21,052 nt of DNA from Saprospirales bacterium (GCA_003448025.1 DLXL01000496.1:1740-22791); one strand, 5' to 3'; counted from the first letter of the stretch, positions 7,442 to 15,489 are shown. Numbers and translations: made by a program. The notes: generated from the letters alone by a model not told the origin.

Positions 7442-8776
7442 ATGAAGCAAGTTTTTTTGATGTTGGTTTTCACCTTCATTGTTTTGTGCAAGATAAATGC
7501 TCAATATTCAATGAATTCCACTACCACAGGCTCAGTTGTAAGGTGTACTATTTCTATAGAACAACTCTTTATTAATGTACTTACCTGGACGGAAGATGAC
7601 CTGATTACATGGATTTTCCCGGACGGGCAGGTTGTGCAGAAAAAAATAGATTTATCCGGATCGGCTCCAACTAATGGTACAGATCAAGTTGACTGGACAC
7701 CGCGTCCATATATTGGTAACTCTGAAATAATTATTAATGTTACTAAAAAGGGCGGTACCGGTAATCCATCTTTTACACAGGTAGAGATTAAATCTAGTAA
7801 CTTCACACTTCCGACAAGTTTTTCAACTACGCAGTCAGATTTTAGCTTTGAGAATAACAATTTCTGGCAAGCAAACCATACCTGGGATTTTGCCGAAGGT
7901 TATTATACCTATTTGATGATTTCCTACAAGGGCGCAAACCCAGTTTGTACCCATCACTCTTCCGCAAAAATCAGAATCGTACTTCCACCAAAAATAACCT
8001 ATATTGGCGAGTACCATTTTGACAATGAGTCGGTTACTCCTCCAAGTTCTACAGTTACAACAATAGAAGTCGGCAATCTTAACTCAAATAGACCGTATGG
8101 TCATGTGTTGTTAAAATTATTTGTGTCTAATGATTTGAATGTTGGAGATCCAATATCTTTTCAAATTAATATGATAACACCGCCAGGTATAACACCTTGT
8201 GGACCTGATTCTGATAATATAACTCAAGCGATTAAACGGGATCCCCACGACCCAAATCACAAAACAGTAGATATAAAAAGAATCTGTAATTCAAAGGCTT
8301 CTACAAAGCTGAGATACCGGGTTCAATTCCATAACGATGGAAAAGTGCCGGTTAAAAAAGTAGCTGTTTGGGATCCCCTGGCAAATGAGCTTATTCCTGG
8401 TTCCTTCCAAATTGTGTCTGCAGTGCCTCAAAATGGACTGGAAAAAACAACAACACTACTATCAATTGGAACCTCGAAAACTATTGAATTTATAAATTCT
8501 TCTTCAAAGGCCGGACTACCCGGATTAGCGCAAACGGATGTTATACACGTATATAGCCAAACCATTTATGCTTTTGAGTTTGAAGTATTGACCAGGCCAA
8601 ACTTCAATAGGGATATTCATAACTACGCGGTTGTCACATTTTACGATAATGCTGGGAAACCGTTAGCTCCAATTTCAACAACGGTAGAAACCGTTTATTA
8701 TGGGTGCCCCAAAACATCTTTTTGTAAATGTCTAAGATCGCTATTCCGGCCTAAAAAAGAACGTCCAAAACCCTAA
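7442..8776 (+). CDS. Secreted protein with PKD-like and DUF7619/DUF11-like domains and a basic Cys-containing tail
   Basis: 444 residues. Signal peptide 1-20 (hydrophobic core VFLMLVFTFIVL, cleavage after INA). Residues about 45-180 look like a PKD/Ig-type beta region (TWDF..GYYTYLMISYKGANPVC, then KIRIVLPP). At about 265-415 RDPHDPNHK is followed by LRYRVQFHNDGKVPVKKVAVWDPL and IPGSFQIVSA, the pattern of DUF7619 (DUF11 superfamily) domains usual in Saprospiria surface proteins. It lacks the T9SS sorting domain that normally follows and ends instead in GCPKTSFCKCLRSLF plus a Lys/Arg/Pro tail. Base composition is AT-rich compared with most neighbours (16 of 60 bases G/C at 8101-8160). The CHAT gene follows after 12 bases, so the two are probably one operon. 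Function is unknown; it may be a ligand, substrate or sensor partner of the CHAT protein (inference). Confidence 0.85.
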   Translation: MKQVFLMLVFTFIVLCKINAQYSMNSTTTGSVVRCTISIEQLFINVLTWTEDDLITWIFPDGQVVQKKIDLSGSAPTNGTDQVDWTPRPYIGNSEIIINVTKKGGTGNPSFTQVEIKSSNFTLPTSFSTTQSDFSFENNNFWQANHTWDFAEGYYTYLMISYKGANPVCTHHSSAKIRIVLPPKITYIGEYHFDNESVTPPSSTVTTIEVGNLNSNRPYGHVLLKLFVSNDLNVGDPISFQINMITPPGITPCGPDSDNITQAIKRDPHDPNHKTVDIKRICNSKASTKLRYRVQFHNDGKVPVKKVAVWDPLANELIPGSFQIVSAVPQNGLEKTTTLLSIGTSKTIEFINSSSKAGLPGLAQTDVIHVYSQTIYAFEFEVLTRPNFNRDIHNYAVVTFYDNAGKPLAPISTTVETVYYGCPKTSFCKCLRSLFRPKKERPKP

Positions 8777-8788
8777 TTTCATGATTAT

Positions 8789-11524
8789 ATGACCCATTGG
8801 TTGAAATATTCCATTCAAACCATCAAGGCAACGGCTGTCACAGCCCTTGCCTTGATGGTTTTTTATTCCCTGGCACAAAAAGGTTCTCCAGCGTCCTCCG
8901 ATAAGCCAGATGCTGAGGCATTATTGGATAAACAAAAGGCACTCTATGAATCTGATTACTATGCACAATTTTTGGCGTATTCTGATTCTATCATCAGGAT
9001 ACTGGATCGCAATGATCTACGAGTAGATTGGTATAATGCACTGAAAAGGAAAGCCATAGCACAAAAGGAAAATGGTGAGGCAGAAGTAGCAGTGGAACAA
9101 CTATTTCCTGTAGTTAGCATGCAAACTATTGATGATAGCATCACAGCCAAACTCAATGGTTTGCTGGGCTTTGCTTGTCTAAACACTGATAATAAAAAAG
9201 AACTTGGTGGCCTTTTTTATGAATTAAGTCTGGCCGGATTGATCAAGCATAATTGCAAAAATGGTGTTGGTACTGCCTATATGAATATTGGGTTTTATTA
9301 TAAGAGTAAAGCCGATTATCAGGAGGCTAAAACTTACTATTTAACCTCCTTGGATTACCTGGAAGCAGAAGGGAATTTTGAAAATTTATCAGAATCCTAC
9401 ATCAACCTCGGCGACATCAGTCGCTACACCGGCGATTCAGAAACTGCCCGCACCTATTATCATCGTGCAGCAAAAGTATTAGGCGAAGATGATGGCCGAC
9501 TGGAATCCAACCTGGGCTGGAGTTATCTGGACGAAGACCGCCCCGCTGAAGCCCTGCTGCAATTCAAGCGCAGTGTGCAAAAATCTGAACTCGACGCTGA
9601 ATTGGCGCGTGCAATGAGCAAGTGTTATGAGGCGCTGGGCGATACCACCCAGGCGAACCAATATTTTCAACAGGCTTATGCCCTGGCTGAAAGCTCAAGG
9701 GATTCTGCCAAAGCTGTATATTATCGTGGTGCTGCTGAATTGCAGCGAAATCAGTTTCACCGATCTGCTCAAACCTTCCAATACGCTTTGCACTTGTATA
9801 CAGAAGATGTGGCCAGACATGATTTGTCTCAAAATCCCAAAACAGAGGAGGCGACTGATTTCTGGCCAGTTAGGATGCTTCAGGGGAAAGCGGAAGCCCT
9901 GCGCCTGAACTTTGGTAAATCCGGTCACGTTGAGGATTTTGTGTTGGCTGAAAAAGCGATTCATGTTGCAATGGATGCGCTGGATTCTTTTCGAATTGAA
10001 ATGCAGGATGAAATGTCCAGCCAGGATGCGCTGGACTATGTCTACGATACATACGAGACAGGGATTGAGTTGGCACTGACCTTCGATAAGCTAAAGCCCG
10101 GTCAGGGATATATGGAACAAGCATATGATCAGGCGGAAAGGGCCAAGTCGGGGGTGCTCAAACAACGCATTTTGGAGCGGGAGATCAGGCAAACTGCCCA
10201 ATTACCGGCATCTATCCTTGATCAGGAAAAGCTTTTAATGTCCAGCAAGGTTTATTGGGAAAGTATCAATCAGGAGGATAGTCTGCTGCGTGTTAAGCGT
10301 AGGTTGCAAAAGCTGCGGGATTCCATTGAAAGCCTGGTACCAGCCCTGGCTAAAACCAGGTTTCAGGCGCAAAATGCTCCGCTTGCGGAAATTCGTAATA
10401 CCCTTCGGCAAGGTGAAGTATTGCTGCAATATTTTTGGGGCGACGATCAGGTGATTGTATTCGCGCTGGACCGGTCTAACGTACAAGGAGTTTTATTGGG
10501 AAAAACCCGGAATCTGTCTGTGCTTATTGATTCCCTTCAAGTGGCGCTTACCCGCTGGACCGATCCCATAGACCAATACAACACCATTGCAGCGGAGGCT
10601 TATCAGGCTTTGTACAAACCGGCCCTGAAGCATTTCCCGGATGCCAAACGAGTCATTATTGTGCCAGATGGCGATCTGTTCTCTGTGCCTTTTGAAGCGC
10701 TGGTACAGGAAAATGCGCGTTTTCTGGCAGAAGACCAAAATATCAGCTACCAGTGGTCGGGCGCCTTGTGGCGGCAATCCAGGTTGAAAGGTCAGGCAGG
10801 AAGCGCTGATTATGGCGGATTTGCACCGGAGTACAACGCTCCAGCCGCGCTGGCGGCGGTAATGGGGCCTGAAGTGACAGGCCTCCCGGAAGCCCGTGAG
10901 GCCGTTGGCAAGGCCGGCAAAACCTGGGGCGGAGCCGTTTGGCAGGGCGCAGAGGTGGATAAATCGCTGTTCTTACAGGAAGCGGGGAAATATGGCGTTT
11001 TGCATCTGGCTATGCACGGCGTGGTGGATTTTTCGGAAAGAACACGCACCGGTTTGTTGTTCCCCAATGCAACAGGCGGTGTAGACATACTGAATGCCCT
11101 GGAAATCAGTCAAATGAACCTCTCGGCACAGGTGGCGGTGTTGTCGGCCTGCCATACCGCCAACGGCAAGGTGCGCCGCGGTGAAGGGGTTATGAGTCTC
11201 TCTCGATCCTTTGCACTGGCCGGTTGCCCGGCTGTGGTGGCCAATTTATGGTCGGTACCCAGTGCCGAAACCAATGCCATAGCTGAACGCTTTATGCAGT
11301 TGTTATACGAAGGAAAAGCAAAAGATAAGGCCTTACGGGAGGCAAAAAAGGAATATCTGGCTAAAGCCATATCAGAGCGCAGGCACCCTTTTTTCTGGGC
11401 CGGACAGGTGCTGGTAGGCAATGAAGCGCCGGTACATAAGCCCATGAGCTGGCTGCTCGCGGTATTGCTGGCCGGGGTAGTGGGGCTGGTAGGGGTGTTT
11501 GCCTGGTTAAGGAGAAAACGATAA
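8789..11524 (+). CDS. TPR-CHAT (caspase-like) membrane-anchored protein, probable cysteine protease
   Basis: 911 residues. N-terminal hydrophobic segment 14-29 with a signal-peptidase-like SLA-Q site. TPR-type helical repeats lie at about 80-340 (e.g. AYMNIGFYYKSKADYQEAKTYY, SYINLGDISRYTGDSETART). A charged, probably coiled-coil region spans about 430-540, and a C-terminal CHAT domain about 545-880. The CHAT dyad is intact: His743 in HLAMHG and Cys788 in LSACHT, followed by the usual GEGVMSLSRSFALAGCPAVVANLW. A last membrane segment (886-905, LLAVLLAGVVGLVGVFAWL) ends in LRRKR, so by the positive-inside rule the TPR and CHAT parts should be periplasmic. CHAT enzymes of the Craspase and HetF type are peptidases. 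The substrate here is unknown. It follows the secreted DUF7619-like gene by 12 bases and ends at a strong terminator. The first ~200 codons are AT-rich, the rest GC-rich. Confidence 0.92.
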   Translation: MTHWLKYSIQTIKATAVTALALMVFYSLAQKGSPASSDKPDAEALLDKQKALYESDYYAQFLAYSDSIIRILDRNDLRVDWYNALKRKAIAQKENGEAEVAVEQLFPVVSMQTIDDSITAKLNGLLGFACLNTDNKKELGGLFYELSLAGLIKHNCKNGVGTAYMNIGFYYKSKADYQEAKTYYLTSLDYLEAEGNFENLSESYINLGDISRYTGDSETARTYYHRAAKVLGEDDGRLESNLGWSYLDEDRPAEALLQFKRSVQKSELDAELARAMSKCYEALGDTTQANQYFQQAYALAESSRDSAKAVYYRGAAELQRNQFHRSAQTFQYALHLYTEDVARHDLSQNPKTEEATDFWPVRMLQGKAEALRLNFGKSGHVEDFVLAEKAIHVAMDALDSFRIEMQDEMSSQDALDYVYDTYETGIELALTFDKLKPGQGYMEQAYDQAERAKSGVLKQRILEREIRQTAQLPASILDQEKLLMSSKVYWESINQEDSLLRVKRRLQKLRDSIESLVPALAKTRFQAQNAPLAEIRNTLRQGEVLLQYFWGDDQVIVFALDRSNVQGVLLGKTRNLSVLIDSLQVALTRWTDPIDQYNTIAAEAYQALYKPALKHFPDAKRVIIVPDGDLFSVPFEALVQENARFLAEDQNISYQWSGALWRQSRLKGQAGSADYGGFAPEYNAPAALAAVMGPEVTGLPEAREAVGKAGKTWGGAVWQGAEVDKSLFLQEAGKYGVLHLAMHGVVDFSERTRTGLLFPNATGGVDILNALEISQMNLSAQVAVLSACHTANGKVRRGEGVMSLSRSFALAGCPAVVANLWSVPSAETNAIAERFMQLLYEGKAKDKALREAKKEYLAKAISERRHPFFWAGQVLVGNEAPVHKPMSWLLAVLLAGVVGLVGVFAWLRRKR
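8817..8864 (+). terminator. Terminator-like hairpin within the signal-peptide codons of the CHAT gene (candidate attenuator)
   Basis: AAACCATCAAGGCAA (8817-8831) pairs perfectly with its complement at 8847-8861. One C-C mismatch follows, then GGCTG pairs with CAGCC around a TCA loop: 20 base pairs in all, ending in TTTTTT (8859-8864). This has the form of an intrinsic terminator but spans codons 10-26 of an intact reading frame. A ribosome translating these codons would open the stem, while untranslated RNA could terminate here and cut expression of the CHAT part relative to the upstream gene. The regulation is inference; the structure is seen. Confidence 0.6.
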
Positions 11525-11546
11525 TTGTTGCTTTTTCGGACGATAC

Positions 11547-11582
11547 AGCCTGCTCAGACTTCGGTTTGAGCAGGCTTTTTTT
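11547..11582 (+). terminator. Rho-independent terminator of the CHAT operon
   Basis: AGCCTGCTCAGAC pairs with GTTTGAGCAGGCT (one G-T wobble) around a TTCG tetraloop closed by C-G, the very stable UUCG form, followed by a run of T interrupted only after eight bases. It lies 22 bases behind the CHAT stop. Confidence 0.93.
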
Positions 11583-11676
11583 GTTGTTTTCACCCTCGCA
11601 TTTTCCCTCCGCAGCATTATAAGCTCAATCGGCTAATAACCCCCAGTCTCTTTCAATAATATCAATTTAATAGCCC

Positions 11677-13026
11677 ATGAGCAACCCAATGTCAAACAAT
11701 CCCTTATTCTCCTTCGAACGTACCGAAAATGGTTTAATTGATGCCAGAAAATACACCCTGTACGAGGTTTTGCTGGATCCCCGGCTGGATACCTTAAATC
11801 TGGATAAAAGGCAGCAGCTGTTCTATGATTTTATATCAGATGCCAACCGCTTGAAATATTCAGCCAATAAAAAATATGCCCAAAACGGGGCTAATACAGA
11901 GCGTATTCTGGTAGATCCTGATTCCAACCAAACTTCCCGTTTGGTCAATTTCGCCTCCAATAATTACCTGAATTTAGCCACACATCCACAGGTGGTGGCT
12001 GCAGCTATGGAGGCGCTGGAGACCTTCGGCGCCGGCTCTGGTTCTTCCTGCATCACCACCGGTCGAACCCGGGTTAAATCTGAACTGGAGCAGGAAATCG
12101 CGCAAACTTTTGATTACGAGGATGCATTGGTTTATCCCAGCGGGTTTATGGCCAACACAGGGGTGTTACAGGGACTGCTGCGAAGCAATGATGTAGCCAT
12201 TGTGGATATGTACGCACATGCCAGTATCATGGACGGAGTGGAAAACCGGAATAAAATCCTGTTTCAGCACAACGACATGGCTTCACTGGAACGCACCATT
12301 AAACGCGCCGATAGTCAGTACGCCAATAAAATAATAGTGGTGGATGGGGTATATTCCATGGATGGTGATATAGCCAACCTGCCTGAAATAGTTGGATTGT
12401 GCAAAAAATACCGCTGCAAACTCATGGTAGACGAAGCGCACGCCTTTGGTGTCATCGGTAAACATGGGCTGGGCATTGCAGATCATTTTGGGATGTCCAA
12501 CGATGTCATCGACATTCTGGTAGGTACGCTAAGCAAGGCCATTGGAAGTTCCGGCGGCTTTGTGTCCGGCAGCAAGGAATTGATTACATATCTGAAATAT
12601 GCCAGCCGCCCCTACTTCTTTACGACTGCGCCTTTTATCCCTTCTATGGCAGCAGCATTGGAGGCCATTCGCATCATCAAATCTGATGCTTCCCGCAGGC
12701 AGCAATTATGGGAGAATATAGCCTATTTCAAAGCCAAAGTATTGACAGGAGGCTTCAATATAGGCGCCGCGCAAACCGCCATTTTCCCCATCATTTTGGG
12801 CAATCACCATCTGGTAATGGATACCACCGTTCGAATGGGCCAAAACGGCGTGCTGGCCATGGGAGTAGTTTATCCGGCTGTTTCCCGCAAGCAGGCGCGT
12901 ATACGCATGAACGTTACTGCCGAAATGAGTCGGGAGCAATTGGATAAAGGCTATGAGGTTTTGTGCCAGTCTTTGGCTCAGGAGCAACCTGATTATTTTT
13001 CCTCCACCCTGAACTTGCCTACATAA
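11677..13026 (+). CDS. PLP-dependent alpha-oxoamine synthase (serine palmitoyltransferase / KBL / AONS family)
   Basis: 449 residues, fold type I aminotransferase family that condenses an amino acid with an acyl-CoA. Visible landmarks: FASNNYLNLATHP (substrate entry), HASIMDG with the PLP-stacking His181, NDMASLE, VVDGVYSMDGDIANL, the cofactor motif DEAH (Asp252, His255), the Schiff-base lysine Lys287 in GTLSKAIGSSGGF, and the C-terminal ARIRMNVTA with the carboxylate-binding Arg (408/410). The best overall resemblance is to Bacteroidota serine palmitoyltransferases, which begin sphingolipid synthesis. A glycine- or other amino-acid-specific relative is also possible. The extension of about 85 residues before the core is longer than in KBL. 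The usually conserved His of the motif G-x4-H-x-x-LE is Lys134 here. ATGs at 11677 and 11689 are both possible starts. It is monocistronic, between two terminators; no clear promoter is seen at 11583-11676. Confidence 0.9.
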   Translation: MSNPMSNNPLFSFERTENGLIDARKYTLYEVLLDPRLDTLNLDKRQQLFYDFISDANRLKYSANKKYAQNGANTERILVDPDSNQTSRLVNFASNNYLNLATHPQVVAAAMEALETFGAGSGSSCITTGRTRVKSELEQEIAQTFDYEDALVYPSGFMANTGVLQGLLRSNDVAIVDMYAHASIMDGVENRNKILFQHNDMASLERTIKRADSQYANKIIVVDGVYSMDGDIANLPEIVGLCKKYRCKLMVDEAHAFGVIGKHGLGIADHFGMSNDVIDILVGTLSKAIGSSGGFVSGSKELITYLKYASRPYFFTTAPFIPSMAAALEAIRIIKSDASRRQQLWENIAYFKAKVLTGGFNIGAAQTAIFPIILGNHHLVMDTTVRMGQNGVLAMGVVYPAVSRKQARIRMNVTAEMSREQLDKGYEVLCQSLAQEQPDYFSSTLNLPT

Positions 13027-13133
13027 ATCATCTGTCTCTTATAAGATGTGAGCATACACTTTTACTTATTGACATGGTATAGCTGTTTCCATCAAGGCGA
13101 TATTGAAAAAGTAAGAAATTGAAAACCAAAATT

Positions 13134-13169
13134 GCGGCAGTCCGGAAATTTTCCAGGCTGCCGCTTTTT
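13134..13169 (+). terminator. Rho-independent terminator behind the oxoamine synthase gene
   Basis: GCGGCAG pairs with CTGCCGC, continued inward by T-G, C-G and GGAA/TTCC with one C-A mismatch, followed by five T. It lies 108 bases after the stop, between convergent genes. In the other direction the run after the stem is AATTTT, so it could serve the subtilase gene weakly as well. Confidence 0.8.
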
Positions 13170-13194
13170 ATTACATCAAAAGAATCAATGAAAA

Positions 13195-15489
13195 CTACCT
13201 CACGATCAATACTTTATTCACCATCTCCCGCCCTTCATCCATCATTTCCAGAAAATAAACCCCGGTTGGCATCTCTGTAGTGCGCACAGTTTCAATACCG
13301 TAAATGCCCGTTTTTTCAAAAACTACCTTCCCGTGAGTATCCAGCAAACGGAGGCGTGCATTGGGCCTTGTTTCGTCATTGTTCCACTTGACGAAAAACA
13401 GTTCCCTGGCCGGATTGGGGAATACTGTAAAGGAATGATTCGTTGAAATATCTTCCGTTTCAGAAAGCCCAAGCGCAGCCAGGACTGCTGCGAAAACATC
13501 TACCTTCCCATAGCCAAACTGACCATTAGGCAATGGTCCGGAAGCATCTGTGAATGCATCGGTCAGTGCGGTAGAGGTCAGCAGGTCGCGGATTTCATTG
13601 TAATTAAGGTCTGGCTTTGCCTCCAGCAACAGTGCGATGCAGCCTGCTACCACCGGCGCAGCCATGCTCGTGCCGGAAATGCAAGCCTGAACCGGTATCG
13701 TATCGGTAGTCAACCAAAGCGGATTGCCCTGACTCAGGTATTCAATTTCCACTGGTACACCTAAATCCTGATAATGAATGGGATAACTCGAAATCACATG
13801 TTTGCCCGGCGCTGTAATTTCGGGTTTGATCCGTCCGTCATAGGTTGGACCGTGGCTGGAAAAATCCGCCAGTTCGCCAACTGCCTGATCTGAAATAAAG
13901 AAGTGATGTTGTCCGGTTACATCTGTCCAGTCCGGTCGGTTAACGTAGGCTCCAACCGCGATGACATTTTTGGCACTTGCCGGTGAGAGGATTCCAAAGT
14001 TGTTATCGGCAGGAACATAATGCTCAATGGGCAAGCCCAGATGCTGCGGATTGGTTTCAACAAAGGATAGAAAAGCCCCGGATTGCATCCAGGCCTGAAA
14101 GCTGCCTGTACCACGAAACATTAATCGGAACAAATCCAGGCCTTCGGGATGTTCAGTCCATTTGGTGCCCGGTGCATCGTCTCCAATGACGATAAAAAAA
14201 CGGAAATGATTAATATCACTACTATTAATAGGATAATATTGCACTGCTGCTGCCGTATCACCACTTGTCCGATGAAGCCAAAGGATCTGATTGGTGGTCA
14301 TGGAAGAGATTTTTTTCCAGGGTGTTGCATCAGAAAAATGGGCGGTTCCCGTAAATTTTTGCTGGGTAATGTCAAAATAGGCACTGTCCGTACCTACTGC
14401 AAAATACAAACTGTCTGCATAGATTTTTGGAACCCGGAAGTAAATGAACATACCAACCGGCACTCCCGTAAACATCATGGCCGTATCCTTGTGCATGTAG
14501 GGGCCTCCCCAGTGGCTAAGCATGGAACCTTCATTTCCGGCACTTGCCACGATGGCAAATTGTTCTGTGCCGTTCAATAAATTGTTGGCCATTTGAGCAT
14601 AATAATCAGTACCGGTATGATCATTCAATTGTGTGCCGGAACTGATGTTAAGCACACATGGTTTGCCAGCATTTTTGGCATAATCACGAATGAATTTGAT
14701 CCCATCTACATATCCGGCATCGGAACCATCATCGTTCACAAAAATGATGTCTGCTCCGGGAGCCATACCATTATTGCCAGCGGCGATGCCTGCTACATGG
14801 GTTCCATGCCCGGATGTGATATTGTCCAATAAATCTATCACGCCCGGCGGGTTGGCGCCCAACTCGGCCTCTATTTGTGATCGCGTCCACAAGGAACCAT
14901 AACTGAATCCTGCCGGAGGAGTTCCCTGGTTTGACTTCAGATCCCAAACGGCCAATATGCGTGATTTGGATGGATCCAATGGGTCGCGGAAATCCGGATG
15001 ATTGAAGTCCAGGCCATCATCCAATATGCCAACTACCACTCCCTGCCCTGTATACCCTTGTGGTAAAGGAGATAATCCCTGCTGTACAAGGTCTGCACGG
15101 GTATGCTGCCGTGCAATGTTATTCTGATAAAATATTTTATTATATTCGAGTACCAACACTCCCGGCAGTCCGGCTATGGAAAGCAATGATTTTTTGGGCA
15201 TCCGAACGGTGGCAAGATTGCCTTGCCGTGTATTCACCCATCCGCCGAATTGTTCTATCTCCGCAAAAACCGCAGGGTCGGTTACTTCGGCAATCACTCC
15301 AATTTCGCCTGGTGTGCCCACTTGAACCTCCGCACCGTTCAGGTAAACGGCCGGTTCTTTGGCAATTTCACCAAACAACAAACCTTGTAGCTTTACCTGG
15401 ATATTTGCAGGGATTTGGTTTTCAACCTGCGCTCCGGTTGTGAGGGCAAGTGCAAGGCTAAAAAGCGCAAAAAGTGCTATTTTTTTCAT
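13195..15489 (-). CDS. Secreted subtilisin-like serine protease (S8) with T9SS type A sorting domain
   Basis: 764 residues counted from the ATG at 15489, chosen because MKKIALFALFSLALALTTGAQ is a clean signal peptide. An ATG 48 bases upstream would put 16 polar residues before it. Residues about 60-125 look like an inhibitor-type propeptide (VIAEVTDPAVFAEIEQFGGW...VRMPKKSLLSI). The catalytic triad is complete: Asp157 in GILDDG, His228 in GHGTHVAG, Ser608 in GTSMAAPVVAG. The oxyanion Asn319 is in ASAGNEGS. Between Asn319 and the next core strand (NVIAVGAY, about 508) lies a beta-rich insertion of roughly 165 residues, larger than in subtilisin. The C terminus (FPNPARELFFV, LLDTHGKVVFE, PTGVYFLEM, VNKVLIVR) is a type A sorting domain. 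Expected role: extracellular or cell-surface proteolysis. It probably has its own promoter, since a palindromic spacer separates it from the lipoprotein gene upstream. Confidence 0.95.
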   Translation of the reverse strand: MKKIALFALFSLALALTTGAQVENQIPANIQVKLQGLLFGEIAKEPAVYLNGAEVQVGTPGEIGVIAEVTDPAVFAEIEQFGGWVNTRQGNLATVRMPKKSLLSIAGLPGVLVLEYNKIFYQNNIARQHTRADLVQQGLSPLPQGYTGQGVVVGILDDGLDFNHPDFRDPLDPSKSRILAVWDLKSNQGTPPAGFSYGSLWTRSQIEAELGANPPGVIDLLDNITSGHGTHVAGIAAGNNGMAPGADIIFVNDDGSDAGYVDGIKFIRDYAKNAGKPCVLNISSGTQLNDHTGTDYYAQMANNLLNGTEQFAIVASAGNEGSMLSHWGGPYMHKDTAMMFTGVPVGMFIYFRVPKIYADSLYFAVGTDSAYFDITQQKFTGTAHFSDATPWKKISSMTTNQILWLHRTSGDTAAAVQYYPINSSDINHFRFFIVIGDDAPGTKWTEHPEGLDLFRLMFRGTGSFQAWMQSGAFLSFVETNPQHLGLPIEHYVPADNNFGILSPASAKNVIAVGAYVNRPDWTDVTGQHHFFISDQAVGELADFSSHGPTYDGRIKPEITAPGKHVISSYPIHYQDLGVPVEIEYLSQGNPLWLTTDTIPVQACISGTSMAAPVVAGCIALLLEAKPDLNYNEIRDLLTSTALTDAFTDASGPLPNGQFGYGKVDVFAAVLAALGLSETEDISTNHSFTVFPNPARELFFVKWNNDETRPNARLRLLDTHGKVVFEKTGIYGIETVRTTEMPTGVYFLEMMDEGREMVNKVLIVR

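Noticed and set aside
8855..8857. Internal in-frame ATG (Met23) as the true CHAT start, placing the hairpin in an untranslated leader
   Set aside because: It would remove most of the hydrophobic signal segment. The ATG at 8789 gives a convincing signal peptide 12 bases after the upstream stop. It remains a minor alternative.
8789..11524. Type III-E CRISPR (Craspase) locus
   Set aside because: The TPR-CHAT protein invites the comparison, but there is no gRAMP/Cas7-11 gene, Cas1/2 or repeat-spacer array in the window, and this CHAT protein is membrane anchored.
14149..14580. Plus-strand open frame opposite the subtilase
   Set aside because: It lies entirely opposite the conserved subtilase catalytic domain, has atypical composition (Cys/His rich) and no signal or motif.
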